From a virus, in the IMG/VR virus record IMGVR_UViG_3300017948_000008, positions 1 to 28,336 of that record: a stretch of DNA of 28,336 nucleotides; one strand, written 5' to 3'. Below are positions 12,292-20,171 of this stretch, piece after piece. The stretch's first letter is position 1; every line of letters starts with the position of its first letter. The translations under genes and the position numbers were made by a program. Below the pieces are notes generated by a model. That model had not been told where the DNA came from, made no database searches, and saw only the letters and a program-made list of their open reading frames with translations.

Positions 12292-14791
12292 TCCCGCTGA
12301 GAAGGCCCCCTTGGACAAAGGCCCGCTAGACTGGCAGGCGGCGCTTGCGCGGGCGAAACAGGTCGCAAGCCAATCACATCTTCGTGTAGACCCTTTCGCG
12401 TCTACGCGCAGCGCACATCCTCCTGGCATTGAAAAGGTATCTGGAAACGCTGCTGATGAAAGCATCGCGAGCATAAAAGCCGTTTCCGGTTGGGCCAAGG
12501 ATGATTGGAATCAGCTTGCAGGCACAGGCCTCGCGATATCCAGCATATTTGCCGAAGGCCTGGAATTTCCTGGTTACCCATTTCTTTCTGCGTTAGCGCA
12601 GCGCCCCGAATATCGGGCTATGGTGGAAATAACCGCCACGCAGATGACTCGCAAGTGGATACAGTTGCGGTCAACCGACAGTGAGGACGAGGAGAAGGCT
12701 AAGAAGATTGCTGACTTGGAAAAAGAGTTAGATCGTCTTCAGGCGCGAGACTGCTTCCGACGTGCGGCCATGTTGGACGGTTATTTCGGGCGATCTCATC
12801 TATACATTGACACTGGAGACACTAATAGCCCGGAGGAACTAAAAACTTCGCTTGGCAATGGCCGTGACGCGATGTCGAAGCAGAAGTTCAAGAAAAACAA
12901 GAAACATATTAGAAAACTAAAGGTCGTCGAGCCGGTTTGGTGTTATCCAACCAGCTATAATGCTAGCGATCCTTTGTCGGACAATTGGTACACGCCTGAG
13001 ACATGGTTTGTCATGGGCAAGGAGATTCACGCATCTCGGCTGCTCAAATTTTCAATGCGGGAAGTTCCCGATCTTTTGAAGCCTGCTTATTCATTTGGAG
13101 GCATATCTCTTTCGCAACTGGCGAAGCCTTACGTAGATAACTGGATTCGGACACGTCAATCCGTGGCGGATATTGTCCACGCATTTAGCGTGTTCGTGCT
13201 GTCTTCGAATATTGCTGAGACGCTTCAGCCTGGGGGTGAGCAATTATTTCAACGTGCCGATTTGTTTAATCTGATGCGCGACAACCGTGGTTTGATGCTG
13301 ATTGACAAGGATTCGGAACTTTTCCAAAACGTATCGGCACCTCTTGGTAGTCTTGATGCTTTGCAAGCACAGACTCAAGAGCATATGTGCCTTCCCGCAG
13401 AAGCCTTGATCACAACGACGCGCGGCCTGATAGCGATCAAAGACGTGACTACAAATGATCGTGTACTAACGCGTGTTGGTTTTGCGCCTATAAAATGGGT
13501 AGGTGTAACAGATACACGAGAATCTTTGGTAGAGATCAAGGCTGGTGGGGCTGTTTTGCGGGTAACGGAGGAGCATCCTGTATGGGTGGAGTCGATAAGC
13601 GAGTTTGTCAGTGCGCGGAATGTAAATCGTTCCCACCACCTACTCGCTCTCAAAACAAAAAACCAGGGAAATATGGAGAATCTGTCGCATGGCGAGGGCG
13701 TTGGTGGACATGTGACCCCCGTTATTTCCATAATTCAAAAGCTGGGGGCAATCTTCATCATGTCATGTGGGAGGCGCACAAGGGGCCTATTCCGCAGGGC
13801 TATGACGTTCATCACAAAGACGGTGATGGACACAACAATAGCTGGGACAATCTTGAACTTCTATCGCGCAAAGTACACCACGCGCAACACGTTAGAGTCG
13901 GATTCGATGTGCCAGTCTCTAATGAAAAATGTAAAAAAGTATGTGAAGTCTGCGGTAATCAATACGAAATATCGTATCGTTCAGATCTTGCCATTCGCGC
14001 CCGATATTGTTCCGTTGCCTGTAAGTGGCGTGCCTGGAGGATTCGTAGTGGATGGACTCCGAGCACGCATTATAAACAATGCATTGAGTGCAGTGCAGAC
14101 TTTACCAGTAAACTTAGCCACACACGATTCTGTTCTAGCAGATGCGGTCAGCGTGCCAGTTACGCTCGTAAACGTGATCGAAGTTCCAAAACAACCGGTA
14201 TATAATATTGAAGTTGCAGAAGGATGGCCTCAAGAATTTTTTGCAGACGGATTACTTGTTCACAATAGTACCGTCTGCCGGGTGCCTTTGATCTTTCTCA
14301 CAGGCATCACCCCTTCGGGCTTGAATGCTTCCAGCGAAGGCGAAATTCGGGTCTTCTATGATTGGATCGAGGCGTGCCAAGAAGTTTTATTCAGACCTAA
14401 TCTAACAAGAATCATTCATTTTGCAATGCTAAATCTTTGGGGAGAGGTAGACGAGACCATTGTATTTAACTTTGCACCATTGTGGAGTCTGGACGAAACT
14501 GCCTTGGCTAACAAGCGTAAGCTCGATGCAGATGCCGATGTGCATTTGCTCGACGCAGGTGTTCTATCTTCGTTGGAAATCAGGAAGCGAATTGCTGGAG
14601 ATCGGGATTCGCCATATACGTCGCTCGACGTAGAGGATGTGCCTGAACTTCTTGTCGAAGAAGCAGAGGGTTTGGAGCCAGCCGGTGGACGGCCAAATCC
14701 TCTGGCCCTAAAAGCAGCGGGAATAAGTGATCCTAAAGAGGAGAATCATCCTGGCAATACCTCTGAGAAAGACAACGCGAAAGAAGTTTGA
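12284..14791 (+). CDS. Portal protein (DUF1073-type) interrupted by an intein (835 aa precursor)
   Basis: Forms the dodecameric ring through which DNA enters the head. The N-terminal extein has the DUF1073 pattern: LSALAQRPEYRAMVEITATQ, ARDCFRRAAMLDGYFGRSHL, VVEPVWCYPTSYNASDP, RLLKFSMREVPDLLKP and GSLDALQAQTQEHM. After the intein (369-661) it continues STVCRVPLIFLTGITPSGLN and EGEIRVFYDWIEACQE. Joining QEHM to STVCRVP recreates the conserved family motif. The mature product would be 542 residues. GTG start overlaps the previous gene; its ribosome site is weak. A second protein is encoded out of frame inside the intein. Confidence 0.93.
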   Translation: MPDPAEKAPLDKGPLDWQAALARAKQVASQSHLRVDPFASTRSAHPPGIEKVSGNAADESIASIKAVSGWAKDDWNQLAGTGLAISSIFAEGLEFPGYPFLSALAQRPEYRAMVEITATQMTRKWIQLRSTDSEDEEKAKKIADLEKELDRLQARDCFRRAAMLDGYFGRSHLYIDTGDTNSPEELKTSLGNGRDAMSKQKFKKNKKHIRKLKVVEPVWCYPTSYNASDPLSDNWYTPETWFVMGKEIHASRLLKFSMREVPDLLKPAYSFGGISLSQLAKPYVDNWIRTRQSVADIVHAFSVFVLSSNIAETLQPGGEQLFQRADLFNLMRDNRGLMLIDKDSELFQNVSAPLGSLDALQAQTQEHMCLPAEALITTTRGLIAIKDVTTNDRVLTRVGFAPIKWVGVTDTRESLVEIKAGGAVLRVTEEHPVWVESISEFVSARNVNRSHHLLALKTKNQGNMENLSHGEGVGGHVTPVISIIQKLGAIFIMSCGRRTRGLFRRAMTFITKTVMDTTIAGTILNFYRAKYTTRNTLESDSMCQSLMKNVKKYVKSAVINTKYRIVQILPFAPDIVPLPVSGVPGGFVVDGLRARIINNALSAVQTLPVNLATHDSVLADAVSVPVTLVNVIEVPKQPVYNIEVAEGWPQEFFADGLLVHNSTVCRVPLIFLTGITPSGLNASSEGEIRVFYDWIEACQEVLFRPNLTRIIHFAMLNLWGEVDETIVFNFAPLWSLDETALANKRKLDADADVHLLDAGVLSSLEIRKRIAGDRDSPYTSLDVEDVPELLVEEAEGLEPAGGRPNPLALKAAGISDPKEENHPGNTSEKDNAKEV
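13567..13573 (+). promoter_or_regulatory. Internal Shine-Dalgarno for the nested HNH gene
   Basis: GGAGGAG, 8 bases before the ATG at 13582 in the HNH frame. In the portal frame the same bases encode the Glu-Glu of the intein block B T-E-E-H motif. Confidence 0.6.
13582..14205 (+). CDS. HNH homing endonuclease nested out of frame in the portal intein (207 aa)
   Basis: A likely DNA endonuclease that would promote homing of the intein. In the -1 frame relative to portal: HHVMWEAHKGPIPQGYDVHH, KDGDGHNNSWDNLELL and SRKVHHAQHV form a full HNH motif (His pair at 13810-13815, Asn at 13849, His near 13876-13890). Two zinc-finger-like Cys sets follow (CEVCG...YCSVAC and CIECS...FCSSRC), as in free-standing phage HNH enzymes. 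The chosen start has GGAGGAG 8 bases upstream; residues 1-27 overlay block B and look non-conserved. Alternative expression by -1 frameshift at 13657-13663 is possible, and the frame is also open back to an ATG at 13495. It stops inside block F of the intein. Confidence 0.85.
   Translation: MGGVDKRVCQCAECKSFPPPTRSQNKKPGKYGESVAWRGRWWTCDPRYFHNSKAGGNLHHVMWEAHKGPIPQGYDVHHKDGDGHNNSWDNLELLSRKVHHAQHVRVGFDVPVSNEKCKKVCEVCGNQYEISYRSDLAIRARYCSVACKWRAWRIRSGWTPSTHYKQCIECSADFTSKLSHTRFCSSRCGQRASYARKRDRSSKTTGI
13657..13663 (+). promoter_or_regulatory. Candidate -1 ribosomal slippery heptamer
   Basis: A AAA AAC in exact phase with the portal frame (ACA AAA AAC). Slipping back one base continues as CCA GGG AAA TAT in the HNH frame. 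It lies just where recognisable HNH-protein sequence begins. GGAAATA soon after it and TATTTCC around 13723-13729 could pair downstream, but no strong pseudoknot was worked out. Confidence 0.45.
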
Positions 14792-15572
14792 GCATGTGCT
14801 TAGGCCCATTCATCCAAGCGTGGCCATAGAGATGGAATTACGAAAAAGGGTATTATCTTTGTTCGATGAAATGCAGCGCAGTGTTTTTTACTGGATTGAA
14901 ACATCTTATAGAACAGATCCTCCAGAGACCTGGTTCATAGAGGGTTTTGCGGGGGATCGTGCTCCGCGAGAAGCTCTGGAACGTTTATCCAAACGCTGGA
15001 CCAAGAAGTTTTATACACTTGCCGCAGACATTGCGCGCTGGTACTCTGGTTCCGTACGGACACGGGTAGATGGGGCGCTAACACGGATCTTGGGCGGTGC
15101 AGGAATTTATGCCAAGTTTCGGACGACATCTGTGGTCCGAGAATGTCTCTCGGCTACTGCATCGGCCGTAGAAACGCTGGTTCGAGCCATTCCCCAGACG
15201 TTTTTCGACAAGATGCAGGGAATCGTAGACCGGGCAGCACAGTTAGGTGGCAGGGCCACCCGTGTTCTTGAGGAAATGAAAGTTACAACCAAAACTATGC
15301 GCCGTCATGTAGCTCTTTGGGTACGTGATCAAAATTCCAGGGCGACATCTGCATTAGTGCAGATACGTCACGAAGAGATCGGGGTTCGTGAAGCTGTATG
15401 GGTGCATTCAGGCTTGGGGGAAAAACCACGGCCGACGCATGTTGCAAATTCCGGGAATAAGTACGATGTACTGAAAGGCTGGTTTGATCCTGCGGAGAAA
15501 CGGTACATTCACCCTGGGGAATTGATCAACTGTAGATGCGTGGGAAGACCAGTTATCACAAACGTTGTGTAA
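14727..15572 (+). CDS. Mu gpF-like minor head protein (281 aa)
   Basis: A minor capsid/head morphogenesis protein associated with the portal. The C-terminal region has the gpF pattern: RHEEIGVREAVWVHSGLGEK, PRPTHVANSGNKYDVLKGWF and KRYIHPGELINCRCVGRPVI, with the typical NCRC motif near the end. The N-terminal two thirds are helical. The GTG at 14727 overlaps the portal end by 65 bases and has AGCGGGA upstream; a later GTG at 14796, five bases after the portal stop, could be the true start and would drop 23 residues. Confidence 0.85.
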   Translation: MILKRRIILAIPLRKTTRKKFEHVLRPIHPSVAIEMELRKRVLSLFDEMQRSVFYWIETSYRTDPPETWFIEGFAGDRAPREALERLSKRWTKKFYTLAADIARWYSGSVRTRVDGALTRILGGAGIYAKFRTTSVVRECLSATASAVETLVRAIPQTFFDKMQGIVDRAAQLGGRATRVLEEMKVTTKTMRRHVALWVRDQNSRATSALVQIRHEEIGVREAVWVHSGLGEKPRPTHVANSGNKYDVLKGWFDPAEKRYIHPGELINCRCVGRPVITNVV

Positions 15573-15595
15573 CAAACCAAAGAAGCGGGAAGACA

Positions 15596-15988
15596 ATGGA
15601 AAAAGTATCCAAAGTAAACGGCCATGAAACAGAGGCGCCTGAAGCGGTTGCCCCACCGGTAAATGTGGTTGACGCCCAGGCTGCGGCCCTGAAGGCTGTG
15701 GACGAGTTTGTGGGAGGAGTAATCTCCGTCATGGTCAATGGCCTTGTTAACTCCTGTGGCGCAATCCCTGGGGAAATCATCCTCAAATCGGCGTGCCGAA
15801 ACTTTGGGGGCATGCTGGGGCAGATGTATCGGGGCGAAGAGGTGCAGGTTTTGCGTTTCAGGAAAGAATGTCGGGACGAGTTCAACCGTGCAATGAAAAG
15901 TGTACCGGTTGTAGATGTGCCGAAAGCCGCTACGATCGATGGCGCTTCTTTGGCGGCCATGTCGGTTGGCAGACAGAATCCCCAATAG
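15596..15988 (+). CDS. Small head-region protein of unknown function (130 aa)
   Basis: MEKVSKVNGHETEAPEAVAP is a flexible start, followed by helices (ALKAVDEFVGGVISVMVNGL, EIILKSACRNFGGMLGQMYR) and a charged segment. AGCGGGAAG lies 4-12 bases before the ATG, preferred to a longer frame from 15536 that overlaps the previous gene. No family recognised. Confidence 0.65.
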   Translation: MEKVSKVNGHETEAPEAVAPPVNVVDAQAAALKAVDEFVGGVISVMVNGLVNSCGAIPGEIILKSACRNFGGMLGQMYRGEEVQVLRFRKECRDEFNRAMKSVPVVDVPKAATIDGASLAAMSVGRQNPQ

Positions 15989-15997
15989 GGGAAAGGA

Positions 15998-16042
15998 ATG
16001 ACTGCGGATAGGAGTGTCCCCGCCCTCCTGTTCGCGGTCTAG
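15998..16042 (+). CDS. Possible 14-codon leader ORF
   Basis: MTADRSVPALLFAV, preceded by GAAAGGA (15991-15997). It ends exactly where a long inverted repeat begins and lies upstream of the next gene, as leader peptides do. The small size makes coincidence quite possible. Confidence 0.25.
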   Translation: MTADRSVPALLFAV

Positions 16043-16103
16043 CGCTCCACGCTGGCGGGTAGCTTTATCTCCTCCCCTCGGCGGCCTGATCGGCGTGGAG
16101 CGC
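16042..16103. repeat. 11-bp perfect inverted repeat with 40-base loop
   Basis: GCGCTCCACGC (16042-16052) and GCGTGGAGCGC (16093-16103), followed by GCCTTTAAATAT. It could be a transcript hairpin between the head gene upstream and the secreted protein downstream. A similar wide-loop repeat occurs at 21266-21324. Confidence 0.6.
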
Positions 16104-16127
16104 GCCTTTAAATATAGGAGCAACATC

Positions 16128-16670
16128 GTGGGCTTTTTATTTGAAGAACAACGCTGGTTACCGCTAGCACATAGGCTGTGGCGGAATAATCGTCGTGCAC
16201 GAAAGACGGCGTATATAAGAATCATAAGACTCGGTGGGTTTGTTCTCGATGCCTACAAGAATCAGCAAGCACGTCGTGAATGGCCCAAAAGACGGATCGG
16301 GGCAGCGCTTGTGTTTTTGGGTCTATTGGCTTTCGCGTCTTATGCACGGGCGACGATGACCCCGCAGCTTGCGGCAGAGTGGTCAGAAGTTTATCCCAAG
16401 GGTATCCCTGATAATGTCAGGAGTTGGTTCAAGAGTGTTCGTAGTCCTAATGGTGTGCCCTGCTGCGATGTTAGTGATGGGCATTATACTACCTACGATA
16501 TTCGCAACGATGGCTATTGGGTACCTATCGAAGGGGAGTGGCGAAAAGTACCACCGGAATCAATTGTACATAATGCTGGTAACCCAGTAGGAGAGGCTAT
16601 CGTTTGGTATGTTCGCCAAGGAGCGGATACGTATTATATCCGTTGTTTTGTGCCCGGTGGCGGAGTTTAA
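16128..16670 (+). CDS. Exported or membrane-anchored phage protein with Cys-Cys motif (180 aa)
   Basis: A basic N-terminal section (~1-63) is followed by one hydrophobic helix (RRIGAALVFLGLLAFASYAR), after which the chain has SVRSPNGVPCCDVSDGHYTT, NDGYWVPIEGEWRKVPPESI and YYIRCFVPGGGV. The CC(D/S)V.DGH ... YWV ... W..VP ... IRCFxPGxG order is a recurrent pattern in small phage and proteobacterial secreted proteins. GTG start with TAGGAG upstream; a start nearer the helix would make that helix a signal peptide. Probable periplasmic location. Function unknown. Confidence 0.65.
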   Translation: MGFLFEEQRWLPLAHRLWRNNRRARKTAYIRIIRLGGFVLDAYKNQQARREWPKRRIGAALVFLGLLAFASYARATMTPQLAAEWSEVYPKGIPDNVRSWFKSVRSPNGVPCCDVSDGHYTTYDIRNDGYWVPIEGEWRKVPPESIVHNAGNPVGEAIVWYVRQGADTYYIRCFVPGGGV

Positions 16671-16677
16671 CTAAAAA

Positions 16678-17787
16678 GTGAACGCCCCCCTCGCCCTAGC
16701 ACCATCGTCGGCCATTCCCATGGGTGGCCGGCGCTCATCTAAAAAAGCCGCTGACGCAAAGATCGTCGCGGCTGGGATACTTATCGTTGCCAGCAATCAG
16801 ACTGCGCTTTTCCTGAAGCGCAGTAAAGAGGGCGATCATTCTGGAGAATGGTGTATTCCTGGAGGAAAGTGCGAGGACAAAGAGCCTTTGGATGTTTGCG
16901 CCATTCGTGAAACCCGTGAAGAAACGGGCTGGGTTGCCGAAGGTGATTTGACCAAGATTTATTCAGGAGAGACCATTCCGGGTGTAACGTTCACGACATT
17001 TCGTACCGATATACAAAATCAATTCATCCCAACCTTGGATTCTGAGCATACTGGTTACGCATGGGCGCCTTTACACGATCCTCCCGAGCCGGTTCATCCG
17101 GGCCTTCGCGCGGTCTTGGACAATATGAATCTTCGCGCATCAGATAATATGCCCTTACGTATTGCCAAGGACAAGAAGTCGGTACGATCATTTGATCCGG
17201 ACGGACGGCTTCATGTTGCCGTGACCAACATAAGTAAGGCCTGTGTCAATCCATACTATGGCCATGAAATTCCTGGGTACGAGATACTCGGCCTGGAGCC
17301 TAATAAAATATACAAACTTCTTCGTGATCCGGAAGAATTGCAAAAAGCAGTAGATTCTTATAATGGTGTTCCGTTACTATTGCAACATCAGGCCGCCACG
17401 GCAGATGATCATCCCAGCGATCTTGTAATCGGCGCGACGGGAACGGACGCCGAATTTGTTTACCCGTACCTGCGAAATTCGCTGGTAATCTGGCCGGAAC
17501 ATGCTGTAGAGTTGATTGAGAGTGGGGAACAGAAAGAACTTTCTTGCGGCTACCGCTATACACCTGATATGACTCCCGGTACTTTCAAGGGTGAGCCGTA
17601 CGATGGTGTGATGCGGGACATTGTTGGCAACCACGTCGCTCTTGTTAAAGAAGGTCGTGCGGGATCTGATGTTGCAGTAGGGGATAGAGCGTTGATCGTG
17701 CCGGAAGACGTTGCTTGGGTCCTCCTGGAGCACGCGATAAAGAGCATGAGACACCGAAGCGATGGGAAAGTTCAGCGAAGCGCTTAA
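16678..17787 (+). CDS. Fusion of a Nudix hydrolase and a DUF2213 head protein (369 aa)
   Basis: Residues ~27-145 are a Nudix domain with an intact box at 63-85 (G-x5-E-x7-REUxEExGU; catalytic RETREETGW), predicting hydrolysis of a nucleoside-diphosphate-linked substrate. Residues ~170-350 match DUF2213: [40 protein letters not shown] and [20 protein letters not shown], a family thought to act in prohead assembly or as maturation protease. GTG start 7 bases after the previous stop. The end overlaps the scaffold-like gene by 26 bases. Confidence 0.85.
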   Translation: MNAPLALAPSSAIPMGGRRSSKKAADAKIVAAGILIVASNQTALFLKRSKEGDHSGEWCIPGGKCEDKEPLDVCAIRETREETGWVAEGDLTKIYSGETIPGVTFTTFRTDIQNQFIPTLDSEHTGYAWAPLHDPPEPVHPGLRAVLDNMNLRASDNMPLRIAKDKKSVRSFDPDGRLHVAVTNISKACVNPYYGHEIPGYEILGLEPNKIYKLLRDPEELQKAVDSYNGVPLLLQHQAATADDHPSDLVIGATGTDAEFVYPYLRNSLVIWPEHAVELIESGEQKELSCGYRYTPDMTPGTFKGEPYDGVMRDIVGNHVALVKEGRAGSDVAVGDRALIVPEDVAWVLLEHAIKSMRHRSDGKVQRSA

Positions 17788-19153
17788 GGCTAAGTACAGA
17801 ACCCCGCGTGCTGCGATTGAGGCATTGGGTTTGGATCCTGCGCTGTTGGAAAAAGACATCGTTGTCGGAGACTCCAAAGGTTCTCCCCGAGGTTTAAAGG
17901 AAAAAACTATGCAGCTACGGCAGCAAAAGACCCCTACGATGTCTAGGCAGGCCGCGCTTGGGATCGCTGTCCTGGCATCGCATCTACAGCGTCCCAAGGT
18001 CCTGGCGAAAGACGCCAAACTCGATTTGAACAAGATTTTTGTCGGCGTCACCGCCAAGAACTTCCCCCAAAAGAAGCGAACCATCCTTCGGCTCCTGAAG
18101 CCGAAGCTGGCTTCTGATGCCACCATTGGTGAGGTTGCAGAACTCCTTGACATGATTGATAGTCATGGCATGGAACAGGACACAGCTACCCATCAGCAAT
18201 GTAAGACTGTCTCCAAGATGGCCCCACCTCTTGGTGAAGAGTCGGAGACCTCCGACGAAGAAGAAGAGGGCGCGGAGAGCGAGGCTGGCGGCGAACAGGC
18301 TGAGCATCTGCGCGAAGAAGAGAATCACCAGGAAGGTGGGAACGAAGAGGAAGAAGAAGAGGAGCGGGAGGACGAGGAAGAGGAAGACGCCGAGGACAAA
18401 ACTCCTATCGGGCGACTCAAGAACTTCCTCAAGGGCAAGGTGTCCGACGAAGACATGGAGCATGTCCACCGGATTATGCATGGGGACGACGCTGGCGACG
18501 AAGCCGATGCCGACGCAGAAGACGAGGCAGAGGACGAAAGCGGTGAGGAAACTGCCCAGGAGCGTCGGGATAATGAAAAAACGCGCGAGGAGATGGAGAA
18601 GACCAACGATCGCGCCAAGGATAAGCGGGCAACAGACAAGCACGCTCGGGACAGGAGGGCTGCTGACAAGAAGGGCAAGCACGTGATGGATAAGCACAAG
18701 AAGCGTGCTACTGACACGGAGGCTGGCCCTCCTCCATTCAAGGGAATGCCCAAGCCTGGAGGCGGTATGGTGGATAAGAAGGCAATGGATGCTGCCCTAG
18801 ATCGTGCGGTCGCGGATGCGACGCGCCGTACGCTGGATTTGGGCCGGCAGATTCGTGTCGCAGAGCGTTTTGTCATGCCATGGGTTGGTGACGCCGCGCT
18901 CGATGAAGCAGAGTCTCCCGAGGAAGTATATAAGATCGCCTTGGACGCTCTCCAGATTGATGTCGAGGATGTTCATCCGTCCGCTTGGAAGAAGATCCTG
19001 GAGATGACTCCTCGGCCGGGCACGTCTGGCGCACGGTCTGGGCACAGTGCCGTCGCGGCAGCGGATTCTGCGAATAATATGGGTCCGAGCAAAAACGCGT
19101 TGAAGCTGGTGGATAGTCTGACCCCCGGCATCTCCCGAATTAAGCAGCTTTAA
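17762..19153 (+). CDS. Scaffold-like acidic protein (463 aa)
   Basis: The N-terminal ~150 residues are helical and basic-to-neutral. Residues ~160-215 are almost uninterrupted Glu/Asp, a second acidic tract lies at ~242-262, and a Lys/Arg-rich section ([20 protein letters not shown]) follows. The C-terminal ~150 residues are ordered and helical ([40 protein letters not shown]). Charge-segregated, non-globular proteins placed between the DUF2213 protein and capsid genes are typical internal scaffolds. It overlaps the upstream gene, suggesting coupling. The acidic block could also mimic DNA. Confidence 0.7.
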   Translation: MGKFSEALKAKYRTPRAAIEALGLDPALLEKDIVVGDSKGSPRGLKEKTMQLRQQKTPTMSRQAALGIAVLASHLQRPKVLAKDAKLDLNKIFVGVTAKNFPQKKRTILRLLKPKLASDATIGEVAELLDMIDSHGMEQDTATHQQCKTVSKMAPPLGEESETSDEEEEGAESEAGGEQAEHLREEENHQEGGNEEEEEEEREDEEEEDAEDKTPIGRLKNFLKGKVSDEDMEHVHRIMHGDDAGDEADADAEDEAEDESGEETAQERRDNEKTREEMEKTNDRAKDKRATDKHARDRRAADKKGKHVMDKHKKRATDTEAGPPPFKGMPKPGGGMVDKKAMDAALDRAVADATRRTLDLGRQIRVAERFVMPWVGDAALDEAESPEEVYKIALDALQIDVEDVHPSAWKKILEMTPRPGTSGARSGHSAVAAADSANNMGPSKNALKLVDSLTPGISRIKQL

Positions 19154-19167
19154 GGGAGTCTGGTCTC

Positions 19168-20160
19168 ATGGGTGACTTTCCTAATCAGATCAATGTTCAG
19201 CCTTCGCCGGGAGTTGAGGGCGATTTCTGCGATACGAATCCGCGTTACTCGGTTATCGCTGGGCCAGGTGGTTTTGTTGCGGCCTCGCCGGGTGTAACGA
19301 TTGGCCGGTTCGTTTGGTACGCCAATAACTACTTCGATGTGGATGATACATCGCAGCAGGTGACCAATTCCTTCAACGGCGTCCCGTCGTTTCTTACGAC
19401 AACTCCTGGAAACGCTGCTGTTTTGGGATTTGTGGGCCGCGCTCAGCAGGGCTTGATCCCCACGTATCTGCAAGCATCGGGAATGCTTATCCCGACTGGT
19501 TTTCCGGTTACTGTGTTCAGTAACGGAGACTTCTTCGTCAAGAATGCGGGTACTTCGCAGGCTGTGCAGGGCATGAAATGCTATGCGAACCTTGCGACAG
19601 GGCAGGCTACGTTTGCAAATCCTGGCTCTGCTTCGGTGAGCACCTGTAACGGGTCTATCTCGGCGGCGAGTGCCTCGTTTACCGGATCTATCGCCGGCAA
19701 TACGATGTCTGTAACGGCCGTTGTTTCCGGCACGCTTACAGTTGGCGGCCAGTTGTCCGGTGGAACGGGCATGGTGACGGGTACTGCCATTGTAACCCAG
19801 TTGACGGGTACGGCGGGTGGTACGGGTACCTATTTGCTCAATATCCCAGAACAAACGGTCGCTGCGGCGAGTTTGACGAGCACGTACGGCGTCTTAAACG
19901 TCACTAGTACGATCTCGACGACAAACCTTGCGCCAGGGCAGTTACTATCGGGCACGGGTGGCGGCGGACTTGCCACAAGTACATACATCACACAACTTGG
20001 TACGGGTACTGGAGGAACGGGGACCTACTACCTGAATAACACGCAGACCGTCACACAAACGACCATCGGCTATCAGACGAATGTCGAAACTAAATGGTAT
20101 GCGATGTCTGGCGGACAAACAGGTGAGCTAATTAAGATTAGCGCCCAGGCTCTGGGCTAA
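19168..20160 (+). CDS. Capsid cement/decoration-type protein with two inserted beta-repeats (330 aa)
   Basis: It sits directly before the major capsid gene, the usual place for head-decoration proteins. Residues ~1-150 (CDTNPRYSVIAGPGGFVAAS, VTIGRFVWYAN, LGFVGRAQQGLIPTYLQASG) and the last ~25 residues resemble 'structural cement protein Gp24'-like phage proteins. Between them lie two related ~65-residue Gly/Thr/Ser-rich units, one ending GTAGGTGTYLLN and one ending GTGGTGTYYLN, which look like surface-exposed beta-domains inserted into a loop. AAGGGAG precedes the ATG. Confidence 0.75.
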   Translation: MGDFPNQINVQPSPGVEGDFCDTNPRYSVIAGPGGFVAASPGVTIGRFVWYANNYFDVDDTSQQVTNSFNGVPSFLTTTPGNAAVLGFVGRAQQGLIPTYLQASGMLIPTGFPVTVFSNGDFFVKNAGTSQAVQGMKCYANLATGQATFANPGSASVSTCNGSISAASASFTGSIAGNTMSVTAVVSGTLTVGGQLSGGTGMVTGTAIVTQLTGTAGGTGTYLLNIPEQTVAAASLTSTYGVLNVTSTISTTNLAPGQLLSGTGGGGLATSTYITQLGTGTGGTGTYYLNNTQTVTQTTIGYQTNVETKWYAMSGGQTGELIKISAQALG

Positions 20161-20171
20161 GGAGAACCCGC

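Larger units (their letters stand above)
13388..14266 (+). mobile_element. Class 1 intein in the portal (293 aa), with an HNH gene overprinted in another frame
   Basis: The intein starts at Cys369 (CLPAEALITTTRGLIAIKDV), has block B with T428-E-E-H431 (RVTEEHPVW), block F KQPVYNIEV...EFFADG and block G GLLVHN before Ser662. These four blocks are sufficient for splicing. Between blocks B and F the portal frame reads ~180 residues with no recognisable domain but no stop codon, while the -1 frame over the same bases encodes an HNH endonuclease. The third forward frame is broken quickly (TGA at 13713). Confidence 0.92.

Noticed and set aside
13495-13581. HNH protein starting at the first ATG (13495)
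   Set aside because: There is no Shine-Dalgarno there and the extra 29 residues overlie the conserved intein N-terminal region; 13582 has a strong site.
13375-13731. A 118-codon - strand ORF over the portal intein
   Set aside because: It is a mirror of the overlapping coding frames, with no Shine-Dalgarno and no recognisable domain.
15989-16127. tRNA-like or other structured RNA gene
   Set aside because: No cloverleaf, T-loop or acceptor pattern could be drawn; only the wide-loop inverted repeat is supported.
17984-18876. Long - strand ORFs rich in Phe/Leu or Ser opposite the scaffold-like gene
   Set aside because: These are the complement of the GAA/GAG/GAC-rich acidic tract; low-complexity coding on one strand commonly keeps the other strand open.
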